Shown: positions 35,513-45,307, counted from the stretch's first letter. The stretch: 64,000 nt of DNA from Bifidobacterium asteroides DSM 20089 (GCF_002715865.1 NZ_CP017696.1:310001-374000), one strand, 5' to 3'. The notes: generated by a model not told the origin, from the sequence alone. Made by a program: numbers and translations.

Positions 35513-36809
35513 ATCCCCCTTCCTGCGCCTGTTCACCTACCCGGGCGCCGCCGGCTTCTGCCTGTCGGCGGTTCTGGCCCGTCTGCCCCTGGGCATGATG
35601 GGTCTGGGCATCGTACTGGCCTTGAACCACATCTATGACAACTGGACCTCGGCCGGGCTGATGAGTGCCGTCTACACGCTCAGCGCGGCCCTGGTCACCC
35701 CCTTCTACGCCCGCCTGTTCGATCGGTTCGGCCAGCGTCGGGTCGGGGTGATCGCCCTGATTGTGCAGGCTCTGGCCATCCTGGGATTCGCCGTGGGAGC
35801 CATGCGCCGGGTTCCCCTGGGTGTGCTCTTTGTTCTGGCGGCCCTGATGGGCCTGACCCAGTTCGCCTTCGGAGCCCTGGTGCGTACCCGCTGGGCCTGG
35901 GTGCTGCGCGACGACAAGACCAATCTGCTCAACACCGCCTATGCCCTGGAGTCGGGGCTGGACGAGTGCGTCTTCATCCTGGGGCCCATCCTCTCCGCCT
36001 ACCTGGCCACCTCGGTCAGCCCGGTCTCCCAGCTCTACCTGCCTGCCCTGGCCCTGCTGGTCGGCGGACTGACCTTCTTCGCCATGCGTTCCACCGAGCC
36101 CCCGGCCGTCGTCCGCATGGAGGCCGTCAGCCAGTCTGCGGCGGATCATTCCCCGGTGGATGCCCATGGGGACGTTCTGCCAAGCGAAACTGACGGCCAC
36201 CAGGGCTCCCGCTCGGCCCTGGTCTATCCGGGAATCTTCCTGCTGGTGGTGATCTTCGTCGTCTTCAACATGAGCTTTTCCGCTGTTGACGTCTCGGTGA
36301 CCGCCCTGACCAAGTCCATGGGTCGCGAGGGGGCGGTGGGCCTGCAGCTGGCCCTGTTCGCCCTGGGCTCCCTGTGCGGGGCGCTGATCTTCGGCTCCGT
36401 CAGGCTCAAAGGATCCCGTTGGCGCTATCTGACGACCTTCCTGGTGTTGCTGACCCTGGGCTACGTGGTCTTCCGCCTGGTCATGGACAATCTGGTCCTG
36501 CTGGGTCTGGCCGAGGTGCTGACCGGCCTGTGCGTCTCGCCCATCTTTGCCACCGGCAACCTGATTGTGCGCGAGAACGTGGATGCCCGGGCCCTCACCG
36601 AGGGGCTCTCCTGGCTGTCCACCGGCGGCTCCATCGGCACCTCCCTGGGATCCACCCTGGCCGGGGTCGCCCTGGATCAGTTCGGGCCTCACGGCGGCAT
36701 GACCATTCCGGCGGTGGTCACCTGCTGCGCTATCCCCCTTGCACTGCTGGGCTGGGCCAGGAGCCGCGGGAGGGGTATGGTCGTGGAAAAGACCGAAAAT
36801 GCTGAGTGA
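35499..36809 (+). CDS. MFS transporter (12-TM type)
   Basis: A 436-residue membrane protein with about 12 hydrophobic segments and the MFS loop 2-3 signature RLFDRFGQRRVG at ~70. The central cytoplasmic loop (~205-235) is hydrophilic and the second six-helix half begins near residue 240. It resembles YbfB/arabinose-efflux-type MFS exporters, but the substrate cannot be deduced. The start ATG at 35499 has AGGA eight bases upstream; a GTG at 35493 is in frame but less likely. It overlaps the acetyltransferase gene and is followed after 27 bases by dapB. Confidence 0.85.
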   Translation: MAAAKSPFLRLFTYPGAAGFCLSAVLARLPLGMMGLGIVLALNHIYDNWTSAGLMSAVYTLSAALVTPFYARLFDRFGQRRVGVIALIVQALAILGFAVGAMRRVPLGVLFVLAALMGLTQFAFGALVRTRWAWVLRDDKTNLLNTAYALESGLDECVFILGPILSAYLATSVSPVSQLYLPALALLVGGLTFFAMRSTEPPAVVRMEAVSQSAADHSPVDAHGDVLPSETDGHQGSRSALVYPGIFLLVVIFVVFNMSFSAVDVSVTALTKSMGREGAVGLQLALFALGSLCGALIFGSVRLKGSRWRYLTTFLVLLTLGYVVFRLVMDNLVLLGLAEVLTGLCVSPIFATGNLIVRENVDARALTEGLSWLSTGGSIGTSLGSTLAGVALDQFGPHGGMTIPAVVTCCAIPLALLGWARSRGRGMVVEKTENAE

Positions 36810-36836
36810 AATGAACGGTGAAGAAGGAGGCAGCCG

Positions 36837-37574
36837 ATGATTCGCGTATCGGTGCTGGGTGCAGGCGGACGCATGGGAACCGAGGTGGTGCGTGCTCTGA
36901 ATGACGCGCATGATATGCAGACGGCCCTGTTGCTGGGCCCCGATGACGATCCGGCTGCTATCAATCCGAGCAACACGGACGTGGCGGTCGACTTCACCAG
37001 CCCCGATGCCGTCCTGGACAACACCCTGACCCTGATAGGGCAGGGGGTCCACTCCGTCATCGGCACCACCGGCTGGACCAAGGGGCGTCTGGACCAGGTC
37101 AGGCAGGCCTTGGACGGGCATCCCGGGCTCAGCGTCTTCATTGCTCCCAACTTCGCCATCTCCGCAGTGCTGGCCGACCGGTTTGCAGCCATGGCGGCCC
37201 GCTATTTCGAGTCGGCCGAGGTGATCGAGATGCACCATCCCGACAAGGTCGACGCTCCTTCCGGCACGGCTCTGGGGACCGCTTCCGCCATTGCCGAGGC
37301 CCGCCGCCAGGCTGGCATGGGTCCCATGCCCGACGCAACCCGGCAGCCTGATGCTTCCAGGGGTCGGGTGGTTGATGGTGTCCACGTCCATGCCGTCCGG
37401 CTGCGGGGACTCAACGCGCACGAGGAGATCCTCATGGGTAACCCCGGCGAGCAGCTGACCATTCGCGCAGACAGCTTCGAGCGTGTCTCCTTCATGCCCG
37501 GAGTTCTCCTGGCCGTGCGCCGTGCTGGAAGCATTCCAGGACTGACCGTGGGCCTGGACCACTATCTGTTCTGA
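36837..37574 (+). CDS. dapB: 4-hydroxy-tetrahydrodipicolinate reductase
   Basis: A 245-residue DapB, the second committed enzyme of the diaminopimelate/lysine pathway. It reduces the DapA product with NAD(P)H. Nucleotide-binding motif VLGAGGRMG lies at residues 6-14. VDFTSPDAV and IGTTGW follow. The catalytic/substrate signature HHPDKVDAPSGTA is at about 133-145. Strong GAAGGAGG ribosome binding site upstream of the ATG. The length is standard. dapA follows 40 bases later, making a dapB-dapA-rnj unit as in other actinobacteria. Confidence 0.97.
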   Translation: MIRVSVLGAGGRMGTEVVRALNDAHDMQTALLLGPDDDPAAINPSNTDVAVDFTSPDAVLDNTLTLIGQGVHSVIGTTGWTKGRLDQVRQALDGHPGLSVFIAPNFAISAVLADRFAAMAARYFESAEVIEMHHPDKVDAPSGTALGTASAIAEARRQAGMGPMPDATRQPDASRGRVVDGVHVHAVRLRGLNAHEEILMGNPGEQLTIRADSFERVSFMPGVLLAVRRAGSIPGLTVGLDHYLF

Positions 37575-37614
37575 TATCCGCAAGAGCGTCCCCATCTGCA
37601 AGTAGCGTGAAGAT

Positions 37615-38520
37615 ATGACCGAGACCGTTACCCATCTGCTTCCTTCTGCACCCTTCGGACGGGTGATCACCGCCATGATCACGCCTATGAATAAGGACGG
37701 ATCCGTGGATTATGGGGCTGCCGCCAATCTGGCCCGCACCCTGGTGGCCGATGGGGCCGACGGCATCCTGGTCAACGGCACAACAGGCGAGTCTCCCGTC
37801 ACCCACATGGAGGAGAAGGTCAACCTGGTAAGGGCCGTCAAGGATGCCGTCGATGTGCCTGTCATCTCCGGAGCGGGATCCAACGACACGGCGCACACGG
37901 TACGCATGGTGGAGATGACCCAGGAGGCCGGGGCCGATGCCTTGCTGGTGGTCATGCCCTACTATTCACGCCCCTCCCAGGATGGGGTGGTGGCCCACTT
38001 CCGCTCTGTATGCCAGTCGGCTCAGCGACCGATCATTCTTTACGATGTGCCCGGACGGACCGGACTGCACGTCGAGCTGGACACCTACCGGCGCCTGGGC
38101 GAGTTGGATGCGATCACCGCCGTCAAGGATGCCACGGGCGACTTGGCCTCCATGCCCCGCAAACGCCAGGAGACCGGCCTGACCTGGTACTCAGGCGATG
38201 ACGGACTCTATCTGCCCTTCCTGGCCTTGGGCGCGGTCGGCGTCATCTCGGTCATTGCCCATGTGGCATCCGGACCCATGAAGCGTCTGGCTGACGACTT
38301 CGATGCTGGCGACCTGGACGGCGCAAGGGATCTGGCCGTGCGTCTGGACCCGCTGGTCCAGGCTCTGAACGGCCGGGGGCAGCAGGCCGTCATGGCCAAG
38401 GCCGCTCTGAAAGCGGCCGGTAGACTGGACCAGACCGCCATGAGGCTGCCCAATCTGGGTCCCGATGAGGACCAGGTGGCTCTTGCCCGCAAGGGCATGA
38501 AGGCTGCCGGGCTGATCTGA
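37615..38520 (+). CDS. dapA: 4-hydroxy-tetrahydrodipicolinate synthase
   Basis: A 301-residue DapA (TIM barrel), which condenses pyruvate with aspartate semialdehyde, the first step to diaminopimelate for lysine and peptidoglycan. The Schiff-base Lys171 is in AVKDATGD. Tyr143 is in LYDVPGRTG. The nearby signature NGTTGESP carries the Thr pair of the catalytic triad. The ATG at 37615 has no strong SD, only a GTGAAG stretch. It sits between dapB and the RNase J gene, all on the same strand with gaps of 40-45 bases. Confidence 0.97.
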   Translation: MTETVTHLLPSAPFGRVITAMITPMNKDGSVDYGAAANLARTLVADGADGILVNGTTGESPVTHMEEKVNLVRAVKDAVDVPVISGAGSNDTAHTVRMVEMTQEAGADALLVVMPYYSRPSQDGVVAHFRSVCQSAQRPIILYDVPGRTGLHVELDTYRRLGELDAITAVKDATGDLASMPRKRQETGLTWYSGDDGLYLPFLALGAVGVISVIAHVASGPMKRLADDFDAGDLDGARDLAVRLDPLVQALNGRGQQAVMAKAALKAAGRLDQTAMRLPNLGPDEDQVALARKGMKAAGLI

Positions 38521-38541
38521 ATCAGTCCTGAAAGCAACGTC

Positions 38542-38561
38542 GCCCCTGTATAGGCAGGGGC
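38542..38561 (+). promoter_or_regulatory. Hairpin sequestering the RNase J ribosome binding site
   Basis: A perfect 7-bp stem GCCCCTG (38542-38548)/CAGGGGC (38555-38561) with loop TATAGG. The SD AGGGG of rnj (38556-38560) is entirely within the right arm, 5 bases before the ATG. No T tract follows, so it does not look like a dapA terminator. Confidence 0.55.
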
Positions 38562-38565
38562 ACAG

Positions 38566-40440
38566 ATGATAGAAACACAAGTGAGTATGGCAAGAAAACA
38601 AGAAGAATCAAACACGACCGGCAAGAGCAGAAATCGTCGGTCCTCCTCCAAGAACGGCAAGCAGGGGTCAGGCAGGTCCCGGGCCGAATCCCGTAGCCGC
38701 CGCAACGGCGCCATCGCCCGCGGCAAGGGCACCCAGACCGAGCAGCATCTGGTGGCGCCCCCCAAGTACCGCAAGGGTTCCATGCGTATCGTCCCCCTGG
38801 GTGGCCTGGGCGAGATCGGCCGCAACATGAATGTGATCGAGTACAACGGCCACATCCTGCTGATCGACTGCGGCGTGCTCTTCCCCGAGGAGGAACAGCC
38901 GGGCGTGGATTTGATCCTGCCTGACTTCAGCTACATCAAGGACAAGCTGGACCAGGTGGATGCCCTGGTTCTGACCCACGGGCATGAGGATCATATCGGC
39001 GGCGTGCCCTACCTGCTCAAGCTGCGCCCGGACATCCCCCTGATCGGCTCCAAGCTGACCCTCGGATTCGTCGATGCCAAGTGTGAGGAGCACCATCTCA
39101 AGCCCACCGAGGTTGAGGTCAAGGGCCGCGACAAGCTCAAGGTAGGCCCATTCAACCTGGAATTCGTGGCAGTCACCCACTCCATTCCTGACGCCCTGGC
39201 CGTCTCCGTGCGCACCCCGGCAGGCCACATCATCGACACAGGTGACATGAAAATCGACCCGCTGCCCCTGGATCACCGCCTGACCGACCTGCGCGAGTTC
39301 GCCAAATTGGGGGAGTCCGGCGTGGATCTGCTCATGGTCGATTCCACCAACGCCGAGGTCCCTGGCTTCGTCAAGCCCGAGATCTCCATCGCCCCCGCCC
39401 TGGACAAGGCCTTCGCCGAGGCCCAGCGCAAGATCATCGTGGCCTCCTTCTCCAGCCACGTCCACCGGGTGCAGCAGGTGGTCGACGCCGCCCACAAGTT
39501 CGGCCGCAAGGTGGTCTTCGCCGGCCGGTCCATGGTCCGCAACATGTCCATCGCCTCCGACCTGGGCTACCTGCACCTGCCTGAGGACACCGTGGTCGAC
39601 CTCAAGGACGCCCACAGCATTCCGGACGAGAAGATCGTCTACATGTGCACCGGATCCCAGGGCGAGCCCATGGCGGCTCTGGGCCGCATCGCCGACGGGA
39701 CCCACCGCGACATCACCATCAACGAGTTCGACACGGTCATCCTGGCCAGCTCGCTGATTCCCGGCAACGAGCATGAGGTCTACAAGGTCATCAACAAGCT
39801 GGTGCGTCTGGGCGCCAAGGTGGTCAACCGCGACAACGCGGCCATCCACGTCTCCGGTCACTCCGACGAGGGCGAGCTGCTGCACTTCTACAACATCGTG
39901 CAGCCCAAGTGCGCCATGCCCATACACGGCGAGAACCGGCACCTGGTGGCCAACGGTCTGATTGCCGTCAAGACCGGCGTGGATCCGCAGAACGTGGTCC
40001 TGGCCGAGGACGGCGACGTGGTGGACCTCTACCATGGCCAGGCCGCTGTGGTCGGGTCCGTGCCCTGCGGATACGTCTATGTGGACGGCGACTCCGTGGG
40101 CCAGCTGACCGACGACGAGCTGGAGGAGCGCCGGATTCTGGGCACCGAGGGCTTCGTCTCCGCCTTCGCCGTGGTCGACACCGAGACCAGCAAGGTCGTC
40201 TCCGGCCCCAAGCTCTACCTGAACGCCGTGGCCGAGGACGAGAGCGAGTTCAAGTCCATCAATGCCCAGATAGTCGATCAGCTTGAGGATGCCATGTCCA
40301 AGGGGACCACCGGCACCTACCAGCTTCAGCAGATGATGCGCCGCACCCTGGGCGGCTGGATCTCCCGCAAGCTGCACCGCCGGCCCATGATCGTGCCCGT
40401 GGTGGCCGACATCGCCACCGACGTGCAGCCGCAGGACTGA
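38566..40440 (+). CDS. rnj: Ribonuclease J
   Basis: A 624-residue metallo-beta-lactamase/beta-CASP ribonuclease with 5'-3' exo- and endonuclease activity in mRNA turnover and rRNA maturation. An N-terminal basic extension of ~70 residues (RSSSKNGKQ, RSRRNGAIARGKG) precedes the domain, as in mycobacterial RNase J. Metal ligands are visible in LTHGHEDHIGG. The beta-CASP part contains STNAEVPGF, ASFSSHVHRVQQ and TGSQGEPMAAL, and the C-terminal metal motif is VSGHSDEGEL. The start at 38566 has AGGGG five bases upstream; a second ATG (38587) lacks an SD. The RBS lies in a hairpin. Located after dapA, a conserved actinobacterial order. Confidence 0.95.
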   Translation: MIETQVSMARKQEESNTTGKSRNRRSSSKNGKQGSGRSRAESRSRRNGAIARGKGTQTEQHLVAPPKYRKGSMRIVPLGGLGEIGRNMNVIEYNGHILLIDCGVLFPEEEQPGVDLILPDFSYIKDKLDQVDALVLTHGHEDHIGGVPYLLKLRPDIPLIGSKLTLGFVDAKCEEHHLKPTEVEVKGRDKLKVGPFNLEFVAVTHSIPDALAVSVRTPAGHIIDTGDMKIDPLPLDHRLTDLREFAKLGESGVDLLMVDSTNAEVPGFVKPEISIAPALDKAFAEAQRKIIVASFSSHVHRVQQVVDAAHKFGRKVVFAGRSMVRNMSIASDLGYLHLPEDTVVDLKDAHSIPDEKIVYMCTGSQGEPMAALGRIADGTHRDITINEFDTVILASSLIPGNEHEVYKVINKLVRLGAKVVNRDNAAIHVSGHSDEGELLHFYNIVQPKCAMPIHGENRHLVANGLIAVKTGVDPQNVVLAEDGDVVDLYHGQAAVVGSVPCGYVYVDGDSVGQLTDDELEERRILGTEGFVSAFAVVDTETSKVVSGPKLYLNAVAEDESEFKSINAQIVDQLEDAMSKGTTGTYQLQQMMRRTLGGWISRKLHRRPMIVPVVADIATDVQPQD

Positions 40441-40465
40441 CCTCCACTGCACGCATACTGATACC

Positions 40466-40503
40466 GAAGGCTCCGGTCGCCCAGATGGACGGCCGGAGCC
40501 TTC
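40466..40503. terminator. Bidirectional terminator between rnj and the minus-strand dehydrogenase
   Basis: An 11-bp perfect stem GAAGGCTCCGG (40466-40476)/CCGGAGCCTTC (40493-40503), with outer CTGATA/TATCAG pairing on both sides. It sits between two convergent genes; T-richness is weak on both sides. Confidence 0.6.
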
Positions 40504-40527
40504 AGTGTTATCAGTAGACAGCAGCGG

Positions 40528-41595
40528 TTACATGCTCACGATGATCTTGACATGGTTTTCCGCGTCCTCACGCAGCTGGCGGAAGCCCTTGTCCACGATG
40601 TCCTCGACCTTGATCCTGTCGGTGATGAAGGTGGACAGGTCGATGTTCCGGTCATGGATGAGCTTGATGGCATCGGCATGATCGTTCGCGTATCCCATGG
40701 TGCCGCGGATGAACTTCTCTCCGAAGCCCAGCTCCTTGGTCAGGTTCAGCGTGATGGGCTTGCCATGCAGGGCCACGACCATGAGTCCGCCGGTGGCCTT
40801 CAAAGCCTCCAGAAGCTGGTGGTCGACAGGCTCTGCCCCTGCTGCATCGAAGGCCAGGTCAGCCCCGGCTTCGTCGGTTTCCTGGCGGACCCTCTCCGCC
40901 AGGTCCTCTTTGCTGGGATCGACCACGATGTCGGCCGAATGCGACTGCAGGGCCTTCTCCTTACGGGCTGAGGAGAGTTCGGACATGATCACCCGGACTC
41001 CCTTTGCGCGCAGAATGGTGCCGATGAGCAATCCCACCGGCCCGGCGCCTCCGACCACTGCGGTCTGGCCTTCTTGGGGTTCCATGGCACGGATGGCGTG
41101 ATGGGCCACGGCGAAGGGCTCGATCATGGCAGCCTGATCCAGGGGGATGTCGCCCACGGGGAAGACATGCTCCGCCGGAACCACGATATGCTCGCTCAGT
41201 CCGCCGCCGCCTCCGTTGATGCCGATTCCGGCCAGCTTGTCGCAGTCATTGTAGTTGCCGGCCTTGCAGGCCGGGCATTCGCCACATGCGATTTCGGCCT
41301 CGACGACCACCGAGTCGCCCACCTTCATATCCGTGTGCACATCATCGGCGATCGCCTCGACGGTACCCGAAATCTCATGGCCGAAGACCACCGGCAGGGT
41401 CTCTCCCGTCAGGGGATGGGGGTGGTCGGGCGAATTCCCGCCCCCGTTGACTGCTCCATCGTAGTAAAGATGAACATCGGAGCCGCAGATGCCGGTGAAG
41501 GCGGGGTGGATCTTGATGGTTCCCGGCTTGAGCTCAGGCTCGGGCACGTCCTCCAGACGTACATCTTCCTTGCCGTAGTACATCAATGCTTTCAT
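40528..41595 (-). CDS. Zinc-dependent medium-chain dehydrogenase, 2,3-butanediol/sorbitol dehydrogenase type
   Basis: 355 residues. The catalytic zinc site is in TGICGSDVH and VVFGHEISG. Four structural-zinc Cys lie in CGECPACKAGNYNDC. The Rossmann motif is VVGGAGPVGLL (~185). The N-terminus MKALMYYGKEDVRLEDVPEP and an extended segment with YYDGAVNGGG match (R,R)-butanediol dehydrogenase/L-threonine dehydrogenase-like enzymes. The substrate could be acetoin/butanediol or a polyol. The start at 41595 is chosen because of GAGAGG 9 bases upstream; frames further upstream show no homology. Converges with rnj. Confidence 0.87.
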   Translation of the reverse strand: MKALMYYGKEDVRLEDVPEPELKPGTIKIHPAFTGICGSDVHLYYDGAVNGGGNSPDHPHPLTGETLPVVFGHEISGTVEAIADDVHTDMKVGDSVVVEAEIACGECPACKAGNYNDCDKLAGIGINGGGGGLSEHIVVPAEHVFPVGDIPLDQAAMIEPFAVAHHAIRAMEPQEGQTAVVGGAGPVGLLIGTILRAKGVRVIMSELSSARKEKALQSHSADIVVDPSKEDLAERVRQETDEAGADLAFDAAGAEPVDHQLLEALKATGGLMVVALHGKPITLNLTKELGFGEKFIRGTMGYANDHADAIKLIHDRNIDLSTFITDRIKVEDIVDKGFRQLREDAENHVKIIVSM

Positions 41596-41710
41596 ATCGT
41601 ATATCCTCTCTGATATGCGTGTAGGCCCTGCATGGACGAAGTTGAACACCCAACATGACATCCCTGCGGGCAGATGACGCTCCCTCATTGGAGACCGCCC
41701 GATTCCCATA

Positions 41711-42469
41711 TTACCGTGGATATGCGGCCACGTTGATGGGAGTTTCGGCCAGAACCTCGCCGCCCTGGTCGAAGTCAAAGTCGCCCAGCCAATGTCCGAA
41801 CCTGCTGGGTCCCTTGCCGCACCAGACCACACAGGCGCTGCGGTCGGCCTGTCCGCTCAGCAGACGGTTGGCGGTTCCGGTCACCCTGTCGTTGCCCAGA
41901 CGGTAGTCCAGGAACTTGCCGTCCCCGTAGTGGCGGGCCACCCGCTGACGCTGCTCCTGGTCCAGCACCCGCCAGGGGTCGGCGGCGCAGAAGACCCTGG
42001 CGGGCAGATCCTGCTCCGCTGCCTGGATCAGGGCCAGGCCTCCACCCAGGCTATGTCCGGTAAAGAGGACCTCGCGGTCGGTTCCCGCCTTGTGCCGGGC
42101 CAGGTCAAGCGCCTGCTCGGCCAGGATGCCCGCCTGCTGCGTCTGCCCTGGTTCTCCATTCAGCGGTGGCAGGAAGCAGGTCAGCGCGGCATGGATATCG
42201 TGGCGGGGGTCGTCGCGCAGGTTGGTGCCTGCATAGACCACGATCAAGTGGGCATAGTCCGGACCGTCACCCATGTTCCGGGCGGCGATCATCCCCTCGA
42301 AGCCGTTTTCGGGGCAGTAGCGTGAGCGCAGCACCCAGTAGCTGCCCAGAGTCGGATCCTCGAACCAGTGCAGGCCCGGCCTGGTCTTGACATCCCCTCG
42401 ACCGATCCCGTAGGAGTACTGGCAGAGCATGTTGAGCTGCTGTGTGGTAAACCCGGTCCGGACCTGCAT
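41711..42469 (-). CDS. Lipase-like alpha/beta hydrolase (class 3 lipase/Mbeg1-like)
   Basis: A 252-residue cytoplasmic protein with the nucleophile elbow FTGHSLGGGLAL (Ser near residue 138), preceded by VVYAGTNLRDD. That is the oxyanion strand arrangement of lipase class 3 and the DUF2974/Mbeg1-like family. A downstream Asp (CAADPWRVL or LGNDRVTG) and a His (FGHWL) would complete a triad. No signal peptide. AAGGAAG ribosome binding site 4 bases before the ATG. The substrate is unknown, and it is not obviously an operon member with the dehydrogenase 115 bases downstream. Confidence 0.75.
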   Translation of the reverse strand: MQVRTGFTTQQLNMLCQYSYGIGRGDVKTRPGLHWFEDPTLGSYWVLRSRYCPENGFEGMIAARNMGDGPDYAHLIVVYAGTNLRDDPRHDIHAALTCFLPPLNGEPGQTQQAGILAEQALDLARHKAGTDREVLFTGHSLGGGLALIQAAEQDLPARVFCAADPWRVLDQEQRQRVARHYGDGKFLDYRLGNDRVTGTANRLLSGQADRSACVVWCGKGPSRFGHWLGDFDFDQGGEVLAETPINVAAYPR

Positions 42470-42682
42470 GACGCTTCCTTTCTGCCAGACTCATAAGGCA
42501 ACGACCATGAACAACCGCCTGGAGGCCCGACTATTCCCGTCCGGACTGCGCCGTCAGAAAAGAGGGGAATCGTCCTCCTGGCCCGTCGGCGTGTGCCGGC
42601 ATTAGACTTGACATGCCATATCCATACAGGACCTATGCCGATGCCGGTGGGGGCACCGGCATCCATGCGCGAAAGGAAATTC

Positions 42683-45298
42683 ATGCCCGGAGCCAATCTG
42701 ACTCGTGTGGAAGCCGAAGAGCGAGCCGTCGTCGTATCCAATGTCAGCTACAAGGTCAATCTGGACCTGACCAAGGGGCCTTCCACCTTCCCCTCCTCGG
42801 CCCTGATTGACTTTGATGCCCGGCCGGGGGAGTCCACCTTTGTGGATCTGATCGCCGACCAGGTCAGCCTGATCGAACTCAACGGCCGGCGTCTGGATCC
42901 GGCCCTGGCCTTCCGGGATGACCGGATTGAGCTTAACGACCTGCACGAGCACAACCAGCTGCGGGTGGAGGCCCTCTGCCGTTATTCGCGCACAGGCGAG
43001 GGTCTGCATCGCAGCGTGGACCCCTCGGATGGCAACGTTTACCTCTACTCCCAGTTCGAGGTGCCCGATGCCCGCCGGGTCTATGCCGTCTTCGACCAGC
43101 CGGACATCAAGGCCGTCTTCAATTTCACCGTGGACGCTCCGGCATCATGGACGGTCCTGTCCAACATGCCTCCCGCCTCCCATCAGGATCTGGACAGCCG
43201 CACCGCCGAGGGGACCCTGGAGGGCGGCCGCACCGAGGGCGTGACCCGCTGGGTCTTCCAGACAACCCCGGTCATGAGCTCCTACCTGACCGCCTTCGCC
43301 GCCGGCCCCTATGCCAAATGGACCAGCGAATACCGGAACGAGGATGGACGGACCATCCCCATGGGACTGTACTGCCGTCAGGCGCTGAAGGATTCCCTGG
43401 ACGGGGACGCCGAATACCTCTTCGACGTGACCAAGAAGGGCTTCGCCTTCTATGCCAGGACCTGGGACCTGCCCTTCCCCTGGGCCAAGTACGACCAGAT
43501 CTTCGTGCCCGAATACAACGCGGGCGCCATGGAGAACATCGGCCTGGTCACCTTCCGCGACTCCTACGTCTTCGAGTCCAAGGCCACCGGGGCCCAGATC
43601 AACCGCCGTGTGGAGACCGTCCTGCACGAGCTGGCCCATATGTGGTTCGGCGACCTGGTGACCATGAAGTGGTGGAACGATCTGTGGCTGAACGAGTCCT
43701 TCGCCGAGTTCATGTCGACCCTGGCCACCGCCGAGGCCACCGAGTGGACCGACGACTGGGCCACCTTCTGCTCCGGCGAGAAGAGCTGGGCCCTGACCGA
43801 GGATCAGCTGCCCACCACCCACCCTGTGGTGGCCCCCATCCGCGACCTGCATGACACCGAGGTCAACTTTGACGGCATCACCTATGCCAAGGGGGGTTCC
43901 GTCTTGAAGCAGCTGGTGGCCTATGTGGGCCGTGAGCGCTTCTTCCAGGGCATCCACAACTATCTGACGGCACATGCCCACGGCAACGCCACCCTGAAGG
44001 ATCTGCTGACCGAGCTGGAGAAGACCAGCGGCCGCGACCTGGGCAACTGGTCACGGCTCTGGCTAGAGGAGGCCGGCATCACCACGCTGACCAGCCAGGT
44101 GCAGACCGACGAGCGTGGGACCATCACCGCCATGCGTATTGACCAGACCGCCCCCGAGGAGCATCCCGTCCTGCGTCCGCATCGCCTGGCGGTGGGCTTC
44201 TATGATGAGGACAAGTCCGGCAAGGTGGTGCGCACGGATCGGTTCGAGCTGGATCTGGAGGGCCAGGGAGCCGAAGTGCCCCAGGTCGTTGGCAAGAAGC
44301 GTCCGGCCCTGATTCTGATCAATGACGACGACCTGACCTACGCCAAGCTGCGTCTGGATCAGGACTCCCTGGAGTATGCCACGCAGAACCTGTACCGGAT
44401 CGAGGACCGTCTGGCCCGTGCCGTGGTCTGGCTCAGCCTTTGGGACATGACCCGGGATGCGCAGTTCCCTGCTGAGCGCTTCATCAGCCTGAGCCTGAAG
44501 GCTCTGGCCACCGAGCACCAGTCCACCACCTTCCGCTACGCTCTGTCTCAGATCTCCACGGCCGCCCATCACTTCACCGCATCCCGTCGCCGCCAGCCCA
44601 TGTTGCAGCTGGTGGCCAGCACGCTCTGGGATCTGGCCATGAAGGCCCAGCCCGGTTCGGACGAACAGTTCCAGCTTGTCCGCGCCTACCTGGGTTACGG
44701 GGATGACGCCGACTTCGAGGATCACGCCCGGGGTCTGCTGAGCGGCGACCTGAAGCTGGAGGGGCTGACCATCGACAACAACACCCGCTGGCTGATCATC
44801 CATGCCCTGTCCGCCCACGACCTGCTGGCTGACGGGGAGATCGACCGGGAGCTGGCCGCGAAAGACACCACGGAGAACCGTGAGTTCGCCATGGGTGCCC
44901 GTGCCGCCCGCCCGACTGCCGAAGCCAAGGCCTGGGCCTGGGATCAGGCCCTGCACAACGAGGACCTGACCAACTCGCAGATCGAGGCCCTGGCCGACGG
45001 TTTCTCCGGCTCGGGGGACCAGGATTTCTTCGCACCCTATGTGGACCGTTTCTTTGCGGCTGTGGACAAGGTCTGGACCCAGAAGACCTTCCACATCGCG
45101 GAGACCCTGCTCAACCCGCTGTCGGCGGGCGGACTCTACCCGACCAAGGCCGACCCGGCCTCCCTGGTCAAGGCGGGCGACGCCTGGCTGGCCGACCACA
45201 CCGAGGCCCCCAAGGCCCTGCGCGGGATGATCATCCAGAACGTGGAGTCCTCCAGGCGCATCCTCAAGGTCCGCGAATACAACGAGCGCCTGCGCTGA
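42683..45298 (+). CDS. pepN: Aminopeptidase N (M1 family zinc peptidase)
   Basis: An 871-residue M1 aminopeptidase that removes N-terminal residues from peptides in the cytoplasm. The exopeptidase motif GAMENIGLVTF is followed by the zinc site HELAH (His315, Glu316, His319) with the third ligand Glu338 in WLNESFAEF. The N-terminal beta-saddle and a C-terminal helical (ERAP1-like) region of ~330 residues fit the actinobacterial PepN length (~860). The start ATG at 42683 has GAAAGGAAA just upstream; the longer frame from 42593 lacks an SD. Monocistronic by context, followed by a GC-rich hairpin. Confidence 0.95.
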   Translation: MPGANLTRVEAEERAVVVSNVSYKVNLDLTKGPSTFPSSALIDFDARPGESTFVDLIADQVSLIELNGRRLDPALAFRDDRIELNDLHEHNQLRVEALCRYSRTGEGLHRSVDPSDGNVYLYSQFEVPDARRVYAVFDQPDIKAVFNFTVDAPASWTVLSNMPPASHQDLDSRTAEGTLEGGRTEGVTRWVFQTTPVMSSYLTAFAAGPYAKWTSEYRNEDGRTIPMGLYCRQALKDSLDGDAEYLFDVTKKGFAFYARTWDLPFPWAKYDQIFVPEYNAGAMENIGLVTFRDSYVFESKATGAQINRRVETVLHELAHMWFGDLVTMKWWNDLWLNESFAEFMSTLATAEATEWTDDWATFCSGEKSWALTEDQLPTTHPVVAPIRDLHDTEVNFDGITYAKGGSVLKQLVAYVGRERFFQGIHNYLTAHAHGNATLKDLLTELEKTSGRDLGNWSRLWLEEAGITTLTSQVQTDERGTITAMRIDQTAPEEHPVLRPHRLAVGFYDEDKSGKVVRTDRFELDLEGQGAEVPQVVGKKRPALILINDDDLTYAKLRLDQDSLEYATQNLYRIEDRLARAVVWLSLWDMTRDAQFPAERFISLSLKALATEHQSTTFRYALSQISTAAHHFTASRRRQPMLQLVASTLWDLAMKAQPGSDEQFQLVRAYLGYGDDADFEDHARGLLSGDLKLEGLTIDNNTRWLIIHALSAHDLLADGEIDRELAAKDTTENREFAMGARAARPTAEAKAWAWDQALHNEDLTNSQIEALADGFSGSGDQDFFAPYVDRFFAAVDKVWTQKTFHIAETLLNPLSAGGLYPTKADPASLVKAGDAWLADHTEAPKALRGMIIQNVESSRRILKVREYNERLR

Positions 45299-45307
45299 GC
45301 GCTCTCT

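Noticed and set aside
35499-36809. Drug efflux annotation for the MFS gene next to dapB
   Set aside because: Family resemblance alone does not define a substrate; left as a generic MFS transporter.
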